From Daphnia pulex (taxonomy: Eukaryota > Arthropoda > Branchiopoda > Diplostraca > Daphniidae): a stretch of DNA of 64,000 bases. Both the position numbers and the translations under genes were made by a program. Below the pieces are notes generated by a model, which did no database searches, was not told the origin of the DNA, and saw nothing but the letters and a program-made list of their open reading frames with translations. Shown here in pieces: positions 1 through 10,117 of the stretch (its first letter is position 1; each line of letters starts with the position of its first letter). The stretch is from the NCBI RefSeq assembly GCF_021134715.1, contig NC_060021.1:1488001-1552000 (forward strand), read 5' to 3'.

Positions 1-218
1 GTGTCTTCTCGCCCATGATGGGTTCTTCATAATATAGATGCACACATTAGTACAAGTAGAGACTCTGTTCTTTTCACGTTGCGTTAAAAATCATAAATTA
101 CTGAAAGGTATGTTAAAATTAAGACAGTTAATAAAATATATGACCACAGATAGTCGGAAGTTGAAAGTGTATTCCGTTTGTCACTTTTCCATGTAGACAA
201 GAGTCACACACAATTGAC

Positions 219-231
219 GGGGGGGGGGGGG
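219..231. repeat. poly-G run
   Basis: Thirteen consecutive G residues just 3' of the BMS1 stop codon. This is a simple homopolymer, prone to length error. No other feature is visible in 1-264, which is the BMS1 3' flank. Confidence 0.9.
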
Positions 232-264
232 CATACTGACATAGCAAATATCAGGACGTCATCA

Positions 265-3200
265 CTACCTCCTACCTCCTCGACCCCTTCCACGCCCCCT
301 ACCTCTTCCTCCCCTTCCGCCTTCATCTCCACCTCCTGCACCTCCTCTTCTTCGTGCTTTCGCTTCTTTGATAGCTTCAGCTCGACTCAACAGTCGCGAC
401 ACGGACTGCCGGGCTTCCTTCTGCTTCGACATCTAATAAACAAACACGCACGCAAATGACAAACGTTGTGAATGAGTTGACGTCAAACGAAAGAAATGGA
501 AAGCAATGAAACTTACTTTTCTTTCTGCTTCGGCTTGGACTACAGTACGATGAGCAGCCAGTCGTTCCACAGCCTCGACGTGGAGTCGATCTTTCCTGTC
601 GTCGTAGCGGGTCTTGAGCATGGCCATCAGTTTGGCCACCTTCTGTTCTCGAGGCTCCAGCACCACAGCGGGACGCTGAGCTCTAACGGCTTCGATGGTA
701 CCTGGTGCATGGTCGGCCTTCTTGACTTTGGGCCGATTAATGTAAGGCAGTGCACTTTGAAGGGCCCGTGGAATCACCAGCGGTTGTTTGACGTGAGGTT
801 TCCGTTCAATCGGCGTGTACATGCTGTCCGTGTTCGCCTTTGAAATTAGAAAGAAGAACGAGAAAGAATTAGAGAGAAATAAAAAAGAATTATCTGTTGA
901 TCCTGTTTCGAAATACCTCGTTCTTGATGTTTCGTTCACGTTTGATTTGGCCCAACGTCTTCATTCCTAACCAGGTATTCTTGGCGTCGAGAGGTAAGAG
1001 CAGAGAGGTTACGGGTGTGTAAAATTCCGGAACATCCACGCGGAACCAAGTCCTCACAAAAACGATGTCTACGTACATCCACAGAGTGTGTTATTTAGTT
1101 AGGTCAAACTTTAAAATACAAATTTCGGCATATTTACCGCTAAGTTTGATTTTGTCTTCAAAAGTGGCACGGAACGATCCTTCCGGACTGCGGATGGCTT
1201 TTTTAATCTGACCACGGATGCCAGAAACGGTGCGGATCGATGCTCCCTCGAATTTGGCCACTTCCAGGGTCGACGAGAACATGCCCTCGATAAAGGCCGT
1301 TTTGCGGTAAATCTGGAACGGCGTACCGACTAATTTGAGTTTCTTGACAATCTGAGTCGACTTGTCCAAATCGAGAATCGTGCCCGTCGCTGATATCCTA
1401 AATCCAGACTATGCCAAAGCAAGAAAAACAAAAATCAAAATTAAAAAATTACTTTGGAACAAATTTCAATTAATTAAGGGATTTGTACCTGAACTTGAGA
1501 GACGGACTGAACGGCCAGCAGACCTGTGCCTTGAGGTGTCAATGGACCCCAAAACGAAGCTGTACAGTGCATATGCTCTGGTGTGTATTTGAGCTGTCTG
1601 TGACGTCCATTGTGATCGTGGATCGAGTAAAGCGGAATGGTTTGAAATCGGCGCCAGCCCAACGAGAGGATCAGCGGATCCCTCGTTTTTAGGATACGTC
1701 GCTGCCACCTATGTTTCTTCAGACGAGCCTGTTTGTAGAAATAAGAAATTAAAATAAATCTCTACAACAGCACATATACGGAATAAAACCGAAATAAAAT
1801 ATTACCTGAACAAATCCAATGTTCTCCTCGCCGGGCAGCAAAGCTCCAACGATCAAGGGATAGATAGGGTTGAAATTCGTCAACAACTCGCAGGGAACAT
1901 CTGCAACTTCCATCCGGACGTACATTCCTGGTCTGTAGCCTTCGTACTGGATCCGGGTTTCGTCATCCATGCCATCAAACTCACTTTTGTTGAGCTGGGC
2001 CTGTTGATCCATCTCTTCTTTGAGATCGTCGTAATAAGTTTTGGTTTTCTTGGACCCGCCTTCGTCATACTCGGAGTTGAATTGTTCCTTGAGTTTCCGT
2101 TTCTTTTCAATCAGCCTTTTGCGTTCGTCTTCTGGCGACTCATCTTTATTCTCGGCACCGCTTTTCTTGTCCGCTTGGGACACCTCTCCAGTTTCCAGGT
2201 CTTCGAAATCGCCTTCAGAGTTCATGTCGTCGAGATCATCCATTGCCAGCAGTTCCTCAGCGTCTTCATTCTCTTTCCATTTGCCCGTCACGAAGCAATC
2301 GCGGATACTGTCGAGCACGTCCGCCTTGGTCCAGTCCTGCATCTTGTCAACGTGGAAATGGGAACTATCCACGTGATCCTTGGTGCTCAGAATGTTTTGA
2401 GTCGAACGTCGTTTGTCTGACGCAACCTTGAACAAACCGCCCAGCCGCCCACCTTCCTCTTCGTCGTCAACATCCGATTCATCGCTACTCTTCTCTTCTG
2501 TGATATCCGGACCGTAAACTAATTTTCGCAGATTTCCCTTTCCTGTCTGTCGTTGGTAAAAAGCTTCGGAAGCCTTTTGTGCCAGGTTGTCTTTCCATTT
2601 CAAGTCGATGTCGTCGTCTTCCGATTCGTCTTCCTCCTCTTCCATATCCACTTCCATCGACTCTTGTGCTTCGCGTGATTTCTTGCTAATCGGAATCGGC
2701 TTCTCCAAAGCCTTTAAAGTGGATTTGATTTTTTGGTGGACCTCCATATCCTTGTCGATTGGTTTCTTCTTGGCAGTTTTGGTTTTCTTTCGAGCAGGTT
2801 CTTTAGTTTCATCGACTTCATCTGTGGCGTCGTTGAGATCGTACAAGACGGAGCCTCGTCGAAATTGTCCCTCAACGCCTTCCACCTTTTCTTCAATAAT
2901 GGTCTGCATTTCATCGTCTTCGTCACTTTCTCCATCGCTCTCGTCCTCGTCGAGAAAGTCGGCAAGCTGTCGGCGTAATTTGGCTGTAGCGCTTAATTTG
3001 TCATTGCTAGTCACGTTGGGATTGACGGACGGCAGTTCGTCATCTTCTTCTTCAGAGACTTCGTAGACCAACTTTTCTTCTTTGTCCTAGAATTACAAAT
3101 GAAATAAATTTCTCTACTTCAAGCTCGACAAAATGAAATCACTATTACCTTAGAATTGATGGGGTGTAATTTAATTTCCTCAAAATCTTCTTCATCGTCC

Positions 3201-4960
3201 AGTTGATCCTCTTCATCCTCCTCGTCGTCATCATCGTCACCAATTTCATCGTCGAGATTGTCATTAAAAACAGCCCTTCTTCTCGTCCTCCCAGAAACTT
3301 CATCATGAACGATTTCCTCGCGAGGTTTACCATCCGCCACTTCACTGCGAAATAAAAGTACGCGTTAATTATATGAATATCTTTTAAATTCCATTCAATC
3401 CAACTTACTCGTCGTCCGGTAGCTCATCGTCTAGTAGTTCCTCGTCTTCGTCATCCGCCCGAGTCAGAGTAGGTCCTTCTACTCTTGATTCAGACATCTG
3501 TACATCCAGCGTCCTTTGCAACTTCATCAGCGACGAGATCATCTCTGATTTAGGATTTGTAGGGTCATCCTTTTTGGAGTGCGAGTGACTGCCGCCAAGC
3601 TCAATGTAGATGGAATCCTTGTCGTAGATGATACCGCCCACCCCAGACATGGGGGCATAGATCAGCTTCTCTTTTTCGACAAGCGAACGTTTTTTCAATT
3701 TATCCGGTAAAGGGCAAGGATCAGGAAGAAAAGAAACATCTTTAAGGCGGAAATCACCACAGCCTGGGATGTGGATGGGGCAGTGATTTCTCAAGTGGAC
3801 ACCACGCACGAAACCGTAAAGGCAGATGTCCCGATTGCATTTGGGATTCTCATGTAATCGACTGGGAGGTGTCATGTCTTCCAATCGGTCCACCAAGACG
3901 TAAGGATGAGTCGATCTCCACAACAGAGGTCGGAATTTCATGACAGAGATAAAGCGGCCGAGGTTCTTGATCTCGTTTTTAGGGTAGGTTCCGTGGAGTT
4001 GACCAGAAAGGTAAAACAATTTCGCTCCCTGGTAAACTTCTGTCCAAAATCTGTGCTTCAAAACTTTTTTAGTTTTTTTCAGTTGTTTGTTATTCTTGAA
4101 CATGTCCAGATGAGTCAGAACGCCCATTACTCGGGGGAATCCATGCACCTGGTAATCGTTCGAGATCATAAATTTTGAACACAAGGAGTATGCTTCAGTA
4201 AATCTTACCTGACAGATGTTGAGAAATTCAAAAATTTCCATTTCGAAGCCAAACGAAGCATCAGTCAAAAGCAGAACAAGGTCAGCCACTTTCGCGATGT
4301 CTATCATTGAGTTGATGTCGTTATTGCATTCCATAAAAGTCACCCTTCGTTTTTTACCTAGATTTTTCAAGAAAAATGATAAGTTTTAGATTCAATATTG
4401 TAAAAATTAACGGATAACGCATTACCCGTGACGATGGTTACGGGCCCCTGTATGGATGTGATATTCTGTCGTGTAAAGTTTTTTATTAGAGCTTGGAGTA
4501 GAGTGGTTTTTCCAACTTTGGGTGGGCCAACAATGGCTACCATGATCGGTGGGGGTTCTAATGGAGTCCTGTCTACTAATGGAATATGCTGCTTTTTCGT
4601 TTCCAAATCTTGGGCCCTGAAAAAAATTGAAATTGTTAACAACGAGGGAACAAAAATGTTGTTGGCTCTGAAAGAGACTTCATGCAAGCTTTGATTGATT
4701 TTTGATGAACCAAGCGATTTACCTGTGAAAACGTTTCTGAGCCTTGGCTACTGACTGGATAGCAAAAGCTTTGGGGTTGCGCTGACGAGCATCCATTTCT
4801 TGAACGTGCGGATCCTTGACTTTTTTCTTGTCCGCTTTGCGCCCTACAAATTTTTACCATCGTTAAATGTTTTAATCTTCAAATACTGTATTCAGAAAAG
4901 TTATGTACCAGCACGGCGTTCCCGGTGAGCCTTTTTCTTGTCCTCAACATGATCCTCCAT
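265..4960 (-). CDS. BMS1: BMS1 ribosome biogenesis GTPase, 12 exons, about 1293 aa
   Basis: Nucleolar GTPase that drives early 40S pre-ribosome (SSU processome) assembly. Exons in transcript order: 4909-4960, 4723-4843, 4426-4616, 4209-4357, 3409-4148, 3149-3344, 1806-3086, 1489-1728, 1138-1408, 917-1068, 517-837, 265-432. All junction phases agree and sum to 1294 codons, close to the roughly 1280 usual for the family. The P-loop GPPKVGKT falls at residues 88-95, preceded by [29 protein letters not shown] and KHRFWTEVY follow in the GTPase half, then long acidic Asp/Glu stretches. The family C-terminal block [20 protein letters not shown] is encoded by exon 9. The start at 4960 opens a basic N-terminus ([16 protein letters not shown]) as in other BMS1 proteins. 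The last exon encodes a Gly/Arg-rich (RGG) tail instead of the usual basic end. Assignment is secure; exact ends of exons 9 and 12 are less so. Confidence 0.93.
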
Positions 4961-5444
4961 CCTTGCTCCCTTTTTTTCACTTGAAAATACTTATAAAATC
5001 TGTAATAACTGCACCTTGACAAGTAAAAAACTGAAACTACGAAGAAGAAAAGGCCATGTGGAAGACAAACCACGAGAACAATAAAAAAAGCAGACGACGA
5101 CGAGAATTGTCAAAAGCTCTATCTAGTGTTGCTTTTGGGAGTTACTTTACAATACCATCTGGGATTCAGAGATGACACTAAATACAGAAGAAGATAAAAA
5201 GGAGAAACTATTTGCAAAATGCCGATCCCTTGCTTCGCGCGCGAGTTTCCCGATAGGGTTTTTTTTTGCGGAGTTTGTGTCTTTTTAGCTTTGGGTTCGA
5301 TGTTTTTGTTCGATTAATCGTTTTATAGGGAATAAAAAAAAGCCCATAACAATAGGAACGGAAAAAAAAAATTGCTAACCGAAATGAATCTGCCCCAAAA
5401 ATTAAAAACCCACGCGCGAGTTTGACTCGAAAGTATGGGGTGTG
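4961..5444. other. Intergenic, upstream of BMS1
   Basis: AT-rich, with runs of A and T. It should contain the BMS1 promoter and 5' UTR, but no clear TATA box or other named element is visible. Stop-rich in all frames; no gene supported. Confidence 0.5.
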
Positions 5445-5526
5445 ACAACTTTCTTTATTGACACGACACAGCAATGTTGGGTCATGTATGTTGACATATT
5501 GGTATAGCTGATGTGATATTTCCACC
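5445..5526 (+). repeat. Copy of a cyclin G pseudogene intron
   Basis: About 80 bases here match, as an inverted copy, the sequence at 7727-7812 with only a handful of differences. In the 7.8-kb copy this is the intron that ends in the acceptor of the first recognisable cyclin G exon. A piece of that duplicated gene therefore also landed here in the opposite orientation. Confidence 0.75.
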
Positions 5527-5569
5527 AATCAACAAATTCTCATGAAACATTTTAATGGCATTAAAATAG

Positions 5570-5977
5570 ATTCTTGAATGTGGAGGGAACCCTTATGATG
5601 CAGTGTCATTGGCTGAGAAATCGGCTCTTTTTTTGCAACACAAATTCCATCTATTAAAATAGCAACCATGGACGGATATCAACCTGATGTGGAGCTCTCA
5701 GATGATCCTTATGATACCAAGAGACTAAACACAGAGAACATTCCTTGTGTACTGACTTTGATGAAGGTTTGTAGGTTAAAACTTTAAATTTGAAATAAAT
5801 AGTCTAATAATACTAAGTTTTCACTTTCAGATTGGAAACCATTTCCTAGTAGTTCCAACACCAAAAGAAAAATGCTGCAGCTTTTCTGGTATTAAAATGA
5901 TTACTGCAGTTAGGAAAATTGACAGTTGTAAGACATCAGCTATGATATTCTTAAAGATGGAACTTTTAGAGAAATAA
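5570..5977 (+). pseudogene. EXOSC7: EXOSC7/RRP42 exosome subunit, partial pseudogene
   Basis: Two exon remnants of the RNase PH-like exosome core subunit RRP42/EXOSC7. The first (5570-5766) reads ECGGNPYDAVSLAEKSALF. After a frame change it continues with DVELSDDPYDTKRL and the strand region ENIPCVLTLMK, diagnostic of EXOSC7. A GT-AG intron (5767-5830) follows; then 5831-5977 reads IGNHFLVVPTPKEK and a decaying C-terminus ending in TAA. The frame change, the missing N-terminal two thirds and the loss of the usual acidic and glycine residues near the end argue for a dead copy. The retained intron says it arose by DNA duplication, not retroposition. An ATG at 5669 would give an 82-residue product by splicing, so expression of a stub cannot be excluded. 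Confidence 0.8.
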
Positions 5978-6282
5978 CATTTAAGCGATGATATAAATCT
6001 TCCAAGAGTTCACCTTTACTTATCTCTTCGTAACCTAGGTTGACTATATAATTTCTCTACCATCGCCCGTTGTCTGAATTAAAGTGCTTTTGGTATAAAA
6101 AAGAAACGGCAAATAAAGCGGCAATTCAAGCATTTATTGTAAATAGGACAGGAGATTTTGCTTTTATAATTGTGGGCTACATAAGTTCATGAATAGGTCA
6201 AAGCCGATACTTACTGATTCGGGTGGTTATCCAGTCATACTCGACGTATGACGTCATGACGTAACATCGAAATTATGTAAAA
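5978..6282. other. Intergenic, no gene seen
   Basis: AT-rich spacer between the EXOSC7 remnant and the bacterial-like segment. It contains a short imperfect palindromic patch rich in GACGT/ACGTC near 6240-6265. No coding potential was recognised. Confidence 0.5.
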
Positions 6283-6697
6283 TTATACAGAAGTCTTGTT
6301 GCTTTTTTCAGTTAATTTCGAACCATTATTTATAGTATTTAAATTTATATAAATAACATATAAGGTTAATAACCACCCTAAACAAGATAAGATTTTTGAT
6401 AGATTAATTGAACGTTTATAGGATGAAATTACGGCTTTATTTCTCTTATCTATGAAGGGAATTTCGACTAAAATTTTCGACCGCACACTTGGAGAAACTT
6501 CTGATGTAGTGAGTAAAGAAATATATAGTTTTCTTGTTAAGAGTGGTAATCATATATCACTGAGACCCGAATTTACACAGGCTCAACAAGTAAGTGGTAT
6601 AGGACTAGAAAAAGCTAGGCATTTTGCTTTACTAAAGGCAAAACTTATTATAAATGGTTTAGAAGGCAAAGAAATAGTAGAAAAAGGACAACTTCCA
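6283..6697 (+). pseudogene. hisS: Bacterial-type histidyl-tRNA synthetase (hisS) fragment
   Basis: At about 6455-6575 the plus strand reads [20 protein letters not shown], then [20 protein letters not shown]. This matches the class II catalytic core of bacterial HisRS (the [17 protein letters not shown] region and motif 2, LRPEFT). A block of residues normally lying between GIST and RTLG is deleted, and the frame continues into unrelated sequence ([17 protein letters not shown]). The AT-richness and wording resemble Rickettsiales proteins more than mitochondrial or cytosolic eukaryotic HisRS. Upstream, 6290-6486 has an opposite-strand open frame with one hydrophobic segment that may be another scrap of the same insert. 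The right edge abuts the cyclin G remnant at about 6698. Read as a decayed lateral transfer from an endosymbiont; contamination by a chimeric read is an alternative. Confidence 0.6.
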
Positions 6698-7726
6698 GGT
6701 AAGTCGTTGACGATGAGACGGATTGCTTTGGGCATAGCCATCGTAAGGTGCCATTTCCGAAGTGACCATTCTTATACACTCCTTCAACTAGTCATCTTTG
6801 ACCTAGAGGTAAAATATCAGCATTACAAAATTGGAATCAACAAACAAGCACAACCACTAAATACCTGAACAAGTCGCTGAAGTTCTAGTAAAACGTCTCT
6901 GATAATAACCTCGATGGCCGGCTGGTGACACTTCATTTCGACAAACAGTAGGACGAAAGCCAAAAGAGATGAGGGAAAGGCAGCATTATTTTGCGTCACA
7001 GCAAATGGTCTCCTGCTTGCATGAAAGAATAAGAAGGTCTTGCTGAAGAGCGGCAGGTAAAGTCGTCGAGAGAAGTGAGTGATACAGGTTGAGGAATTTT
7101 AAGGTCGTGACCGGTTCTTCTTGGGGTAGACAAGCTAACTTGGCTTAGACAATTTTTTCCATCCGGTTGATGTCTCCGGCGGTACATTTACATTAAGATA
7201 TCGTTACCAGATATTGAGGTTCAGGAACAATCTATTAATTAAAATTTATTAGACAACCTGAATACTAGCCAATTAAAACTGTCAACATACCTACAATGGA
7301 CTCTGAATGGAAGATACCTCAATGTTGTTCTGTTTAATCCTCTCCACCCATTGGCAAGCTGCTAGATGGAAGGAGCTGATTGCTATGCATGAGAGGTGTT
7401 TAGGAGTGCTTTCATGCGGCTCATGAACCAGTCCATCATGTTGAGAGCATCCAGAAGAACTGCATAAGGAAGATCATACCAGACTTTCATGCAGCGAAGA
7501 ACATGAGCAGCTCCATCCCTCATTGCACACATAATTTCACCGCTTTCCTAAAACACAAACAACAAATTACAAATTAGTTTGTATTCTCAATAGAAGAAGC
7601 ATTACAGAATACTTACTCCTGTATTGCTGGCTGTTGAGTGTTGACAGAAGTTGAAGCTTTGGTTGGAATTTAGCTTCAAGGGCCAAGGCTTGTCGTAGAC
7701 TCTGCACCAGTGTTGATACATCAGGA
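6698..7726 (-). pseudogene. CycG: Cyclin G pseudogene
   Basis: Minus-strand exon remnants follow the cyclin G protein in order. From 7726: QSLRQALALEAKFQPKLQLL. At 7430-7550: MRDGAAHVLRCMKVWYDLP and LLDALNMMDWFMSRMK. After a frameshift at about 7405: PKHLSCIAISSFHLAACQ. At 7130-7240: PEPQYLVTIS, a stop, then GDINRMEKIV, a stop, and EEPVTTLKFLNLYHSLL. At 6868-6990: AAFPSSLLAFVLLFVEMKCH. A last exon at 6698-6808 contains a further stop (VKDD[12 protein letters not shown]). Splice sites are still recognisable (acceptor at 7727, donor after 6868). At least one frameshift and three or more in-frame stops make it non-functional. The order of cyclin-box helices leaves little doubt about identity. 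A possible upstream exon lies at 7845-7935. Confidence 0.85.
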
Positions 7727-7935
7727 CTGGTGGAAATATCACATCAGCTATATCAATATGTCAACATACAAGACCCAATGTTGCTGTCGTGTCAATAAAG
7801 AAAGTTGACATAAATTAATTGTATCACCTGAAGCATAGGATCTTTGTAGGAATTTGCAAATTTCATTTTCCAGATGTTGTTGAGTTTGCAAGTCTCAGCC
7901 TTGCCGATCCACTGGCATTGGAAACTAATGTAGTT
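7727..7935 (-). pseudogene. Possible 5' exon and intron of the cyclin G remnant
   Basis: On the minus strand 7845-7935 is open and reads AETCKLNNIWKMKFANSYKD, ending at a CAG|GTGATA donor. The roughly 115-base intron ends at the acceptor of the cyclin G exon at 7726. I do not recognise the peptide, so its membership of cyclin G rests only on the splice arrangement. The intron contains the sequence duplicated in inverted orientation at 5445-5526. Confidence 0.4.
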
Positions 7936-9605
7936 TCAAGAATTATAGGGTGGTAATCCAGCATTGTTCTACCATCACATCGTAAATCATCCTTTGATAT
8001 ATCCAAAGTTGAATTTCGTTAAGTAAGGACAATTTTATTTCAATAAGAGACCAACAGAATTTAATTAATTATACCTGGACTCCATGATGAATGAATGCTC
8101 TTCGGTATATAAAAAACCGTACGGCTATTGTACCAGCTTTACGTAGTAGGGAAAATAATTTACAATCAAAGGATTATACTACCTACATTATTTAAAATTT
8201 GACTACATTTTTCTTTAAACTTGCCTTGATTCAGTTGATTGATTAGCAGCCAGCCTTGTTTTGTTTTTGTTTTGTTTTTCAATCCAATCCAAGGCCGCGT
8301 TGAAGTTCGTCGGCCTTGAATTATGGATTGGCGTCAGAACCACCTGTCGGGAGAAAAACTAACTAAAAATAAGCGATTCTTTTTTACATTTAAATCACAC
8401 CGACCCCATTATCTCAATCAAAGCGGGATCACGACGTTGCAATGTAATAGCATCCCCTCTACAAGACGGTCACAATTTGAATACCGTGACGAAAACCCCC
8501 GCAAATCGCATAAAAGAACAATGGAACCCCCCAAACGAAAATCGTTTCCCTATCTCTCCGAGAGGAACAGCGCCACCTCCCAGAGAGAAATCGAGTAAAA
8601 AACCCCGAAAACAGCTATCGAGCCGTAGAAGAAAGAGAGAGACGTCGTCCCCCCGTCCTGAGTGGGAGGTGGGTAGAGTGGGGTCGGGTGGGGGTGGGAG
8701 GACAGGGTCGTTTGCCGATAAATCCCTATCGGGAAAATAAATTTTTTCCGTTTCCTAACTAAAAAAATAATAATAGCGATTAGCGAAGGTCCTAGTCATT
8801 TTTTATTGTTTTCTTACTATTTACTAGAAATATTTCGTTTCAAACACAGAATTAATTGGCTGCGCATAATTGGTGTGATCTGTGGTGCCGGGTGATTTAT
8901 CCAACCTTCGCCTCCAATTAAACTTATAATAAATTATTTTACAGAAATATTTAATTTTTGTTTTAATATCCTCCGCTTTTTGGCTGGACGTTGTGTAAAA
9001 GATAGAGGGTTCCTAATTTCCTATTGGATCCTGTTGGTTCGTCTGCTAAATCACACGAGAGTGAAAAATTTTAAAATGAAGAAGAACAAGTCAATGAAAC
9101 TTGAAAGTTGGTTTGCAAGTTGGGAGTTGCATTTGGTTTATTAATTTCTGAGTTTATCTTTATCGGAATTTACTTATTTAATTGATGGATCTTCTTATAA
9201 TCTGAACCTCGTTTTTTTGTCAAAGTCGTTTGAACATTTCAATTCCCTCACCCAATCGTCGTTTATTCTGTTTATCTGAAATTTATAACAGGCACCCCCA
9301 AAGTAGAAAACGAATTTAATTATGTTCAATGTGAAATGCCTTATAACTTATAAATTACTGTTGAGTTAGTATTACTTGCTAAAAAATGTTAAATAATAAA
9401 AAGACAAACAAATGATGATGGTATAGTTTTGGTTTAAGAAATTTTATTGAGACATTCATACAAATCACGCACACACAACTTGACACACATTCTTCAAATT
9501 CACACTCCATTCATTGACACGAAGGAAGCTAAGGAAGAGAAGGAAATGAGAATAAAGAAGGTGAAACAAAAAGAAAAGAAATCGGGTCGTGATATTGACA
9601 ATGTT
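7936..9605. other. Intergenic, no gene seen
   Basis: AT-rich in both halves, with a GC-richer island at 8460-8740 (short open frames of low-complexity Arg/Ser/Pro-rich character, not convincing as genes). No RNA gene, intact transposon or conserved promoter was recognised. A purine-rich patch at 9520-9590 is simple-sequence-like. Confidence 0.5.
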
Positions 9606-9905
9606 GATCCAACAAAACTTAAATTCGACACCCATTTAACGCGCCTTCAACAGCTAGCAACTATATTTCCACAATGGTGCGAAAATATTTCGACAACAGA
9701 TATATAGCGTAGATACTTCGACCTAACCTAATCTAACCTAACCTTAACTACCTTAACCTAAACTTAAAAACTAATTGTCGAAGTACTTAAGCATACACTG
9801 TGTCGACGTATTCTCGCACCATTGTGGAAGAAGTTGCCATATGTCGAAGGTGCATCAAATGGGTGTCGAATTTAAAGTTTTGTCGGATGAAACTACCAAT
9901 ACCCG
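9606..9905. repeat. Long imperfect hairpin with telomere-like core
   Basis: Two arms of about 110 bases (about 9608-9716 and 9785-9903) are inverted copies of each other. Shared blocks include AAATTCGACACCCATTT, CCACAATGGTGCGA and GTACTTCGAC-type sequence, with some mismatches. The central loop (9718-9768) is a degenerate array of CCTAA units, the complement of the arthropod telomere repeat TTAGG. It could be a MITE-like foldback element or a captured telomeric repair patch. No coding sequence is present. Confidence 0.75.
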
Positions 9906-10117
9906 ACCCAATTTATGAAAGAAGAAGATGACGAAAAAGATGAAGAAGAAAAAAAGGATGAAGGGAAAGATTTAAGGGGAAAGATGAAGAATAAGACAAA
10001 AGACATAAAGACATAATGAGCACATAAAAAAGAGTAATTTTTTTTTTTTTTTTTGTTTTGTTTTGTTTGTTTTTTTTTGGTAGGGGGGGGGCATTTTAAT
10101 TGTATCGTGATTTTCCT
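9906..10117. repeat. Purine-rich and poly-T low-complexity DNA
   Basis: A GAAGAAGAT-type purine tract (9918-10015) is followed by a long T-rich tract with TTTTG units and a G run (10038-10092). This is simple-sequence DNA 3' of the KH-domain gene. Confidence 0.7.

Noticed and set aside
2587-3066. Ser-rich plus-strand frame
   Set aside because: Antisense of the acidic region of BMS1; serine codons are the complement of Asp/Glu codons.
6283-6486. Minus-strand 67-codon frame with a hydrophobic segment as a real membrane protein gene
   Set aside because: Overlaps the hisS-like fragment, very AT-rich, no recognisable family; kept only as part of the possible insert.
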